IMG/VR virus record: IMGVR_UViG_3300020469_000085
Span: 1-44,111 of that record
From: a virus
Length of the DNA stretch: 44,111 bases
Strand: one strand, 5' to 3'
In this document: positions 8,792 through 16,258 of the stretch, one piece after another
How positions within the stretch are numbered: the first letter of the stretch is position 1
Layout of the letters: each line of letters begins with the position of its first letter
Program-made: the position numbers and the translations under genes
Notes under the pieces: model-generated
Told to the model about the DNA's origin: nothing
Database searches by the model: none
Seen by the model: the letters and a program-made list of their open reading frames with translations, nothing else

Positions 8792-9730
8792 TCAACCAGT
8801 AGCATAACCATATTTTTTCAAAGTAGATATTGCCCAAGGGAATCTTGGAATACTTGTTCTACTGCCATTTGATCCCCATGCCCGTTTGCCTCCAATATCA
8901 ATGTGAGTGAAAGTATTATACAATCCAATACCCTTTATTCCTTTTTGGACACATATATCAATAAATCTAGCTCTATCTGTTTTACTATAACTAGACATTA
9001 TAATGTCCGTGGCCTTACCCTGTTGGTGCATACTTCCTTTAGCACCACCAACCTTTTTGTTATACTCTGGACTGCGATAGGCGCTGGTTATGTCAAGTGT
9101 CCGGCCCCATTCTTTAGCAACTTCAATAAGAATATTTTTCAGTGCTGGTTCAATTCTAGAATCTGTGTGTGGTAAGAAATTCAATGTTGGATCATCAACT
9201 CTTTCAAATGGAACACTATTATCTTCTATTGGAGCATCTTGTGGTCCGGTAACATTATTTACAGGACTTGTATTATTTGATAAGTATCCACCATCGCCAT
9301 TAGATATTCCACCATCACCATATTCAAAAGTTTCACTATTTTTTGGTGCAGTATTTATTCCTTCTTTCATATAATCTTCATGTTCTTGCGTGATATCTAC
9401 CGGAACATCCGATAAAGGTGTCACAGGTGGAGAACTATCTCCAGCAAAAACATTTCCACTTCCATCTCGAACATAAGAACCACACGCCACTGGATCGTTT
9501 ATTCTTCCGATTGGTTTTCCATTTGCAAAAACTGTTGCAGATCCAGCAGCAAGAACTGAACCATGCGGCGCATATATTTTTGGTGGACATACATGAACAT
9601 GCCACCCATCGCCTTTTCTATGTGCTCCCTTACTATTTACAAATACATCTGTACTTGCTGATCTATTCGGCCGAGGCGGGTGACAACCATGACCGGTACA
9701 TTGATCTCCTAATCTAGTTACAGCTGGCAT
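8792..9730 (-). CDS. PAAR spike-tip protein fused to an M15-family peptidoglycan peptidase
   Basis: Residues 1 to about 100 are a PAAR domain: MPAVTRLGDQCTGHGCHPPR, then HVHVCPPK, GSATVFANGKPIGRINDPV, CGSYVRDGSGNVFAGD, with the usual Cys/His residues for zinc. PAAR proteins cap the spike of contractile machines; T4 gp5.4 is an example. After a Pro/Asn-rich linker, residues about 185-312 form a peptidase M15 domain (Peptidase_M15_3 / VanY-like): LDITSAYRSPEYN, SMHQQGKATDI and FTHIDIG, giving zinc ligands H235, D242 and H276. Such enzymes cut peptidoglycan peptides. The protein should sharpen the spike and locally open the cell wall during infection. The gene overlaps the upstream gene by 17 bases and has a GAGGGGG ribosome-binding site, suggesting translational coupling. 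Confidence 0.93.
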   Translation of the reverse strand: MPAVTRLGDQCTGHGCHPPRPNRSASTDVFVNSKGAHRKGDGWHVHVCPPKIYAPHGSVLAAGSATVFANGKPIGRINDPVACGSYVRDGSGNVFAGDSSPPVTPLSDVPVDITQEHEDYMKEGINTAPKNSETFEYGDGGISNGDGGYLSNNTSPVNNVTGPQDAPIEDNSVPFERVDDPTLNFLPHTDSRIEPALKNILIEVAKEWGRTLDITSAYRSPEYNKKVGGAKGSMHQQGKATDIIMSSYSKTDRARFIDICVQKGIKGIGLYNTFTHIDIGGKRAWGSNGSRTSIPRFPWAISTLKKYGYATG

Positions 9731-12700
9731 AAACTGGATACCCCCTCAATTCTCTTACATCGTCTACATTATTATAGAAAGTCTGTTCGTCAACATTAAA
9801 ATCGCAATTTATTTTAAATACTTGTTTTCCGTTTTCTGTCTCTGAAATTGTATCCAAACTTTGTCCTCTATCTCTACCATCGTTTATAGGAAATTCTAAA
9901 ACGAAATCTTCACTAGTAATAGACATTATCAAATAATCGTTTTTTTGCCACATGTTGCTCTTTCTGTCAATATAGATAAATCGATCCAAGAAATTTTTAT
10001 ATTTTATTTTTTGATCGGGATCGATATAAATTCTACTTTCTACAATAATATCTCTTTCTTCTAAATATCTTTCTATACTTATAATAGAATCTTTATACTC
10101 TTTCATATATCCTATCAACATTTTGTCAATTTCGTTATTATTTAATTGTGGATCAAATAATCCCCTACCCTTAGATCTTTGATCTTCTACCCAATCAGTC
10201 CTGTTGGGGAATTCAGAATCAATGATAGAGCTATCTGTAAACAATCTCAAATCTCTATCAAATGACCAGTTGTTGCGTATTGTAAATATTAATTTTATAA
10301 ATTTTGTTACAACACCGCCTGTCAACATCTCAAGATCATCTACAACAAAACTATCTCCTTCTTCGTTCAACACATATTGATAGTTTACCTGTTTTCCAGA
10401 TGGTGTCTTTTCTATATAAGCATATCCAGTAGGATTTACCAAATCATTTTCTATAATAGTTGCACTTAATTCTTCTATTTGTTTTTGTAGAACTGAAGCT
10501 TTAAAATTGACAGAAAATTGCAATTCTTCTTGTAGATTATTTACTTCTTTTTGTAATTCTGACTTTCCGTCGACAAATGTTTCTACAAATAAGTCTGTCA
10601 ATGTTGTGATTTCTATCTCACCCCTAAGATTTTCAAATTCATATCTGTGAATAGTTTCAGTGATTAATCCGCCAGTAGCTCTATCGGTTTCTTTGTCAAA
10701 TTCTGAAACCTTTTCCACAATTTCAAATTCGCTACTTTGTCCCGCTATAGTCTGTGTTATTATATCACCTCTTTTTAATTCTACGCCATTATATACTAAA
10801 TCTATCGTTCCTTTGGTTATACTTCTGCCGGTGAGGTTGACTTCCCACTTTCTCGGTGTAATCAATTCAAAATCTTCATATGAAAAATCTAAACTGTCAG
10901 ATAGAGATATAAAATTACCATCTGAATCCGTTTCACCTTGTATTTTCATCCAATCTTCCCATGAATATTTTCTTAAAAATTTATCTGTTTCATGTACCGT
11001 TCCTGTTAATCGGCCATCATCAAAAGACAGACATTCGGGAAATCTACCGTTACTCGGATCCTCATCTATTGTATAGATAAAATTAAAAGTAGATTTTTCT
11101 TTATCTAATCTCCAATCTTCAGAATATGGACCTTTTGATTTTACATCATAATCCAGATATTGAAATTCATATAAATCTATATTTTGAATTTCTCTGTACT
11201 CTCCATCTCTATGAGTACCCGATCTTCCAGCAGCCTGTAGACTATTTTCTACATGCTCTTCCAAGTTAAATATTTTATTTTTGATAGAAGTTGGCCCAAC
11301 TTCAATAGGTAAAAGATCGTGACCAAACGCATTAGATCCGCCAGATAAACTCGGTCTTTTTGTCTGTATCACTTCATAAAATGTGTGTCCAAATTTATTA
11401 TAATCAAATTGGGTAGATGAAACAACCTCGAATTTTTCCATAATAAATTCATAGACCTGTTCATAAGATCTGAATCCTGGCCTATACAATTCCTCTATCA
11501 TTAAATGTTTGAACTTGTTTTTTGGGCCTTTTCCAATCGAAACGGTGCTGTGCATATAATTTTGTTCTATGAGAAATGTCTTATCTGGTGATTGTAAAAA
11601 AGGTTTAAACTTTGGCTTCCCAGTATCAAAATTCACAAAGAAAACCTTGTGAATAAATGGTTTATCTAATACCGGAGTATAGAAAACTTTTACAGGAACC
11701 TCTAGAGGATTCGTGCGTTCAAAATATGCCGTTTTAGAAAATTCAAAATTTAAAACCTTTATTTTATCTACCCAAGTAACATCATTCAAAGTAGTGTTTT
11801 TGACAATTTCGACAAATCCATCATCTCTTGAACTATAATTATCTAATAATTTTGAAAATTGATTATTTTTTAAAAAAGTATCTCTTGGATTGCTGACTGT
11901 TAAACTTATGGAAACAGCCTTATCTGCTGGTGGTCCATATCCCAGAGATCTATATATAGTGTTTGATTGGTTAAACATTTCCGGCTGCATAACATACAAT
12001 CCGCTTTTCATTTCTATTACATCATGAGTACTAGGATTGGATATGTGCATTGATCTTGCAAAGTTTTGATTTAATAAATTAAATGATTCTAAATGTCTTG
12101 AGAAATTAGAATTTTCGTCAATTAACTTTGATGTTTTAGAAATAAACTCAGTCGGTTTTGGAAAGTTGTATGCAATTCCTTGAAAAAATATTGGACGGTG
12201 TCCAAAACTGGTTCCAGATTCTAATAAAACTTGACCATCCCATGGCGGAGCTTTAGATTCTGGATCATCTAAAAATGGATTGTTGATAAGATGTTTTGAG
12301 GATGCTGTCTGTAGAAATGGTCGAATTTCCCAATCGCCTACAGTTTGTAGTCCAACTTTATAATCATTTCCAGTTATCGTATACAACAATGATTGATTCG
12401 ATAAAACTATATTTCTGTTAAAATCGAATGATTTTTTAGAAGCAGATCTATCTTCATATGAAGAAAATGTTCCTGTCATATAATTAAATGATTCTACAAT
12501 TACCGATGATTTTTGTTCATCAACATATTTTTCGTGGTGATATTCGGCAACAAATTCACTATTTGATTTTGGCCCAGTGTGAAGGGGCAATCCATCTGTA
12601 TATTCTACAATGACTTCTGATGATGATTTTTCTGTAGATGAAAAAAAATAATTTACATATGATACCTCGATACTGTAATTAGAATCGAATATTATATTGT

Positions 12701-12761
12701 CTATTGTTCTGGTAACTGTTTGAACTATCGGACCCACTCGGCCTTGAAATGAAACTGCCAT
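9714..12761 (-). CDS. Unrecognised virion protein, 1015 residues
   Basis: I recognise no domain. I chose the ATG at 12761 (MAVSFQGRVGPIVQT): it is 2 bases past the stop codon of the acidic repeat gene and has a GGA in front, whereas an ATG at 12821 would add 20 residues and overlap that gene. The protein is rich in aromatic and charged residues with little low complexity. A probable coiled coil lies at about residues 734-774 (ELQKEVNNLQEELQ, LQKQIEELSATI). The last 200 residues contain IERYLEERDIIVESRIYIDP and KNFLDRFIYIDRKSNMWQ. It lies between the acidic protein and the spike-tip peptidase and overlaps the latter by 17 bases. A role in the central baseplate or in attaching the tip is only an inference from position. 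Confidence 0.8.
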   Translation of the reverse strand: MAVSFQGRVGPIVQTVTRTIDNIIFDSNYSIEVSYVNYFFSSTEKSSSEVIVEYTDGLPLHTGPKSNSEFVAEYHHEKYVDEQKSSVIVESFNYMTGTFSSYEDRSASKKSFDFNRNIVLSNQSLLYTITGNDYKVGLQTVGDWEIRPFLQTASSKHLINNPFLDDPESKAPPWDGQVLLESGTSFGHRPIFFQGIAYNFPKPTEFISKTSKLIDENSNFSRHLESFNLLNQNFARSMHISNPSTHDVIEMKSGLYVMQPEMFNQSNTIYRSLGYGPPADKAVSISLTVSNPRDTFLKNNQFSKLLDNYSSRDDGFVEIVKNTTLNDVTWVDKIKVLNFEFSKTAYFERTNPLEVPVKVFYTPVLDKPFIHKVFFVNFDTGKPKFKPFLQSPDKTFLIEQNYMHSTVSIGKGPKNKFKHLMIEELYRPGFRSYEQVYEFIMEKFEVVSSTQFDYNKFGHTFYEVIQTKRPSLSGGSNAFGHDLLPIEVGPTSIKNKIFNLEEHVENSLQAAGRSGTHRDGEYREIQNIDLYEFQYLDYDVKSKGPYSEDWRLDKEKSTFNFIYTIDEDPSNGRFPECLSFDDGRLTGTVHETDKFLRKYSWEDWMKIQGETDSDGNFISLSDSLDFSYEDFELITPRKWEVNLTGRSITKGTIDLVYNGVELKRGDIITQTIAGQSSEFEIVEKVSEFDKETDRATGGLITETIHRYEFENLRGEIEITTLTDLFVETFVDGKSELQKEVNNLQEELQFSVNFKASVLQKQIEELSATIIENDLVNPTGYAYIEKTPSGKQVNYQYVLNEEGDSFVVDDLEMLTGGVVTKFIKLIFTIRNNWSFDRDLRLFTDSSIIDSEFPNRTDWVEDQRSKGRGLFDPQLNNNEIDKMLIGYMKEYKDSIISIERYLEERDIIVESRIYIDPDQKIKYKNFLDRFIYIDRKSNMWQKNDYLIMSITSEDFVLEFPINDGRDRGQSLDTISETENGKQVFKINCDFNVDEQTFYNNVDDVRELRGYPVYASCN

Positions 12762-12762
12762 A

Positions 12763-15700
12763 TTATCCGTAATCCCTATTAAGACCATTTCTGTCGATAA
12801 ATGGTCCGGTTCTGCCTGCAATAGTTATATGTGGATTCAAGTAATAAAGTTTCGTTTCGGCCGTACGCATATGAACGACCCCCCTTTGTTGGGAAAAATT
12901 ATCCGCACCGACAATAGTTTCTGGAGAAAATTCTGGAAATCTTTCTCCGGTAGTAACTGTCGGCGAAGAATTGTCCAAAGTTTGATTGTCATCTGAAACT
13001 AAAATTGTTGATTCGTCTGGCACTTCATCCACTGAAGCTTCAGATTGTTCTGGACTATCCGGTGTTTCGTCTGTTGATGTTTCAAATTGTTGTGGACTAT
13101 CAGGCGTGTCATCGGTTGCAGTTTCAAATTCTTGTGGCGTGTCTGGTGTGTCATCTATAGATGATTCGAATTGTTGTGGACTATCAGGCGTGTCATCGGT
13201 TGCAGTTTCAAATTGTTGAGGTGCATCTGGTGTATCATCAGTCGCAGTTTCAAATTCTTGAGGTGTGTCTGGAGTCTCGTCTATAGCTGTTTCAAATTCT
13301 TGAGGTGTGTCTGGTGTATCATCAGTCGCCGTTTCAAATTGTTGTGGACTATCAGGCGTATCATCAGTCGCAGTTTCAAATTCTTGCGGCGTGTCTGGAG
13401 TCTCGTCTATAGCTGTTTCAAATTCTTGAGGTGCATCTGGTGTCGCGTCTGTAGATGATTCGAATTGATCTGGGCTATCTGGTGTATCATCAGTCGCCGT
13501 TTCAAATTTTTGTGGACTATCAGGCGTATCATCAGTCGCAGTTTCAAATTCTTGCGGCGTGTCTGGAGTCTCGTCTATAGATGTTTCAAATTGTTGTGGA
13601 CTATCTGGTGTATCATCTATAGATGTTTCAAATTTTTGTGGACTATCAGGCGTATCATCTGTGGGAGATTCTATTTTGATAGGCTCATCTAATGAAATTT
13701 CTATATTTGATTCGTTTGTTATACCTTCTTCTTGAACACTTTCCCCATTGGCGGGGGAATCTGTGATTTGATCTTGACCAGTTTCAAAATTATCACTAGC
13801 TTCTGTGATTTGATCTTGACCAGTTTCAAAATTATCACTAACTTCTGTAACTTGATCTTCAGAATTTTCCTCATCGCCCTCGCTTCCCGACACATCGTCT
13901 AAAGTAATTTCGGTGTTATCAGTAGGATTTATCGTATCATCTATTTTCGTATCTTCTAAAACCGTTTCAGATTCCTCTAAAACTTCAGCATCTAATGATG
14001 TTACAATTTCTAATTGATTATCTTCTTCTCTTTCTGCGATTTCTATTTCTTCACGAATATTCTCAGAAAGAGTTTCTATAAATGTATTTACAAAATCTTC
14101 GCTGACTAAATCCAGATCCAATGTTGATGTTGATTCTTTGACAACTTCCTGTACTGTGTCGGTTGTAGTTAAGAATTCGGGCGAATTATCAAAGACTGTT
14201 TGTAATTGGGTGATCAGCTCTGTTATTGATAAAGTAGAGATATCACTTTCATCTGTAGTTTCTGATAATTGATCTAATACACTTTCTAATAAATCTTCGA
14301 TTATCTCTTCTGTAATTACAGAAACATCCGAAAATACTTCGGTGGTCAACTCTTGTATTTTTTCAAGTATTTTTTCTTCAAGAGTTTCACTATCTGAGAT
14401 AGATTCTCTCGTTTCTTCACTAGATAAATCTGTCTCAGCAATAGTAGCCAAATCGCCAGTTTCAGATGTTTCGCTTTCGATAACACTTTCTATTTCGTTT
14501 TCTGTGATAACATCTTCTATAGATGCGTTTTCAAACTCATTTTCATCTACAATATCATTATCGGTTTCGTTTTCTATATCCGAATCTGTTGTTAGTTCTA
14601 CATCTACTACATTATCAACAGCCGACAACTCCAAATCATCATCTACTGTCGCACTTTCCAAATCTGTTGTGGTAGATAAATCATCTATTGTTTCAGTCGG
14701 TGTGTCTGTGGTTTCTGCTAAATCATCCAGAGCTGCAGTTTCAGTGGCAGAAGTTTCCGCCAAATCATCTATTGTTTCAGTCGGTGTGTCTGTGGTTTCT
14801 GCTAAATCATCCAGAGCTGCAGTTTCAGTGGTAGAGGTTTCTGCCAAATCATCTACTGCCGCGGTTTCTGTTGTTTTAGTTTCTGCTAAATCTTCGTCAA
14901 CAGCGCTTTCTGTTGTTGTAGTTTCTGCTAAATCTTCGTCAACAGCACTTTCTACACTGAGTCCGTCTGGAGAATCTTCGTCAACAGCGTTTTCTACATC
15001 CAACCCATCTGACAAATCGACTACCGATGTGGTTTCGGCCGCCGCTGTTTCTACAGAATCTACTATTGTTTCTGTTGGTGTCTCTGTAGTTTCTGCTAAA
15101 TCTTCGTCAACAGCACTTTCTAACGCAGATGTATTTACAACCTCTTCAGGACTATCAAACTCTTTTTCTTTCGTAAGTAATAAATCTTCGGATGATGTAG
15201 ATTCTATATCTTCTGTGGTTGATATTTCTGTTATTTCAGTAACATCAATTTCTGATACTGATGCAATTTCATTAGCAGAAATAACAGAAATATCGGAAGT
15301 GTCAGATCTCTCGAGCGGAATATCCAACTCCAATATTAAAGTCTCTGTGTCATAGATATTGTCTATTTTTATTTCTCTAAGACTAATTATTTCAGAAGGA
15401 GAAAGAATATTTAATTCGGAGACAGTCGTTCTAGTTTTTTCAGAAATTATACCTATGACCTGATCTGATATTACCTCTTGCAACTCCTGCAAAGAAAACT
15501 CTATACTGGTTGATTTTTCTGCAATATCGCTTATCAGTTTTTCAAATGCATTAGCCACAACCGGAGCATTATCATATACAAGTTTTAAATCTGCGGCCTT
15601 AACTGGAATATTATGATGAGATATTTTCAAGTCATCATTTGATGAAGATTTTCTGACTTCGTTTTCTATGATATTCAACAATGGATCTGTCAATGAAACT

Positions 15701-16188
15701 GTCCAAGGTATATCGACACCATCTACATTTATTAAGAATATGGATGGTTGAGAAATATTAGCAATGTAATTTGAAGCTTCTAATTTGATAGTGTCGCCGT
15801 TTTCGACAGTAGTAGTATTACCGACAGAAGATCCATTTTTATAAATTTCGCCACTATCAAATGAAATCGTAACTGGTCCAGATAAACCATTTACCATTAT
15901 TAGATTTGAAAATACGCAAATTTTCCATTCATCGGTCAGATATCCATTCTCTCTAAACCCTATAGTCGACCAAGTGTATCGTAATTTTCCTTCATCTATA
16001 ACAGTATTAACCGGAATATTCCAACCAAAAGGATGTATATATTTCCAAGTTTCTCCATCTATCGTAATTGTATAATCACGATTGGCTGGGTCAGTTGTAG
16101 GCGAGCGAGAAAAATTCGAAGGACTTTCAACGCCTACTCTGACGATTATTACGTCATTAAATAAAAATATGTTAGATAATGTTGTCAT
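12763..16188 (-). CDS. Highly acidic repeat-rich virion protein, 1141 residues
   Basis: Residues 1 to about 170 look folded and beta-rich (YTITIDGETWKYIHPFGWN, VTISFDSGEIYKNGSSVG). Residues about 190-1050 are extremely rich in Asp, Glu, Thr and Ser. They include one 14-residue repeat family of the DDLAETSTTETAAL type (about residues 360-515) and a second tandem array of 15 units of the TDDTPDSPQQFETA type (residues 843-1052). The C-terminal 90 residues are ordinary again (VVHMRTAETKLYYLNPHI, ending GPFIDRNGLNRDYG). It could be a long, highly charged tether or spacer between two folded ends. No family is recognised. The ATG at 16188 follows a weak site (GCAGAG) just after a terminator-like hairpin. 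The next gene starts 2 bases past the stop codon. Confidence 0.85.
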   Translation of the reverse strand: MTTLSNIFLFNDVIIVRVGVESPSNFSRSPTTDPANRDYTITIDGETWKYIHPFGWNIPVNTVIDEGKLRYTWSTIGFRENGYLTDEWKICVFSNLIMVNGLSGPVTISFDSGEIYKNGSSVGNTTTVENGDTIKLEASNYIANISQPSIFLINVDGVDIPWTVSLTDPLLNIIENEVRKSSSNDDLKISHHNIPVKAADLKLVYDNAPVVANAFEKLISDIAEKSTSIEFSLQELQEVISDQVIGIISEKTRTTVSELNILSPSEIISLREIKIDNIYDTETLILELDIPLERSDTSDISVISANEIASVSEIDVTEITEISTTEDIESTSSEDLLLTKEKEFDSPEEVVNTSALESAVDEDLAETTETPTETIVDSVETAAAETTSVVDLSDGLDVENAVDEDSPDGLSVESAVDEDLAETTTTESAVDEDLAETKTTETAAVDDLAETSTTETAALDDLAETTDTPTETIDDLAETSATETAALDDLAETTDTPTETIDDLSTTTDLESATVDDDLELSAVDNVVDVELTTDSDIENETDNDIVDENEFENASIEDVITENEIESVIESETSETGDLATIAETDLSSEETRESISDSETLEEKILEKIQELTTEVFSDVSVITEEIIEDLLESVLDQLSETTDESDISTLSITELITQLQTVFDNSPEFLTTTDTVQEVVKESTSTLDLDLVSEDFVNTFIETLSENIREEIEIAEREEDNQLEIVTSLDAEVLEESETVLEDTKIDDTINPTDNTEITLDDVSGSEGDEENSEDQVTEVSDNFETGQDQITEASDNFETGQDQITDSPANGESVQEEGITNESNIEISLDEPIKIESPTDDTPDSPQKFETSIDDTPDSPQQFETSIDETPDTPQEFETATDDTPDSPQKFETATDDTPDSPDQFESSTDATPDAPQEFETAIDETPDTPQEFETATDDTPDSPQQFETATDDTPDTPQEFETAIDETPDTPQEFETATDDTPDAPQQFETATDDTPDSPQQFESSIDDTPDTPQEFETATDDTPDSPQQFETSTDETPDSPEQSEASVDEVPDESTILVSDDNQTLDNSSPTVTTGERFPEFSPETIVGADNFSQQRGVVHMRTAETKLYYLNPHITIAGRTGPFIDRNGLNRDYG
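13033..13662 (-). repeat. 15 tandem 42-bp units encoding the 14-residue repeat TDDTPDSPQQFETA
   Basis: The array fills residues 843-1052 exactly, 630 bp or 15 units, and fades into a sixteenth degenerate unit (VDEVPDES). Positions 1, 3 and 8 of the unit and the end (FETA/FETS/FESS) vary: T/I, D/E, S/T/A, Q/E/K/D. The variants recur in mixed order, as expected from unequal crossing-over of units. All units are in frame. Confidence 0.95.
14678..14831 (-). repeat. 70-bp perfect direct repeat, 84 bp apart, within a 14-residue-period region
   Basis: Bases 14678-14747 and 14762-14831 are identical over 70 bp and offset by 84 bp, which is two 14-residue units. They encode alternating DDLAETTDTPTETI and DDLAETSATETAAL units. 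Looser units of the same length (EDLAETTTTESAVD, EDLAETKTTETAAV, EDSPDGLSVESAVD) continue upstream in the protein to about base 15010. Confidence 0.9.
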
Positions 16189-16199
16189 GTATACTCTGC

Positions 16200-16224
16200 A
16201 AAAAAGGGGGAAACAAGTTCCCCC
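16200..16224 (-). terminator. Rho-independent terminator
   Basis: On the minus strand the sequence reads GGGGGAA, a CTTGT loop, TTCCCCC and then TTTTTT. The stem is 7 bp (16206-16212 with 16218-16224) and the T run comes from bases 16200-16205. It lies 35 bases after the stop of the large paralogue at 16259 and just before the acidic repeat gene, so it should end or weaken transcription arriving from the paralogues. Confidence 0.8.
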
Positions 16225-16226
16225 TC

Positions 16227-16234
16227 TATTTATT
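16227..16234 (-). promoter_or_regulatory. Late-promoter-like octamer AATAAATA
   Basis: The minus strand reads AATAAATA, one base off TATAAATA, 39 bases before the ATG at 16188. A transcript from it would start in or close to the terminator hairpin. Its position fits the pattern of the other gaps, but the match is not exact. Confidence 0.4.
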
Positions 16235-16258
16235 TTAAATTTTAATCTTTAGGTATTA

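Noticed and set aside
12762-12821. Longer start at 12821 for the 1015-residue protein
   Set aside because: It would overlap the acidic gene by 59 bases. The ATG at 12761 lies 2 bases past the stop codon and has a GGA in front.
13033-13662. CRISPR-like regular repeat array
   Set aside because: The 42-bp units are contiguous with no spacers, in frame, and vary as protein repeats do.
12986-13692. Three plus-strand open frames over the 42-bp repeats
   Set aside because: They arise only because a repeat with no stop in one unit stays open in all; the proteins are repetitive mirror images.
14342-15355. 337-codon open frame on the plus strand
   Set aside because: It lies opposite the acidic repeat gene; its Ser/Val-rich sequence is the mirror of Asp/Glu/Thr codons. 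The minus frame has start, context and protein-like composition.
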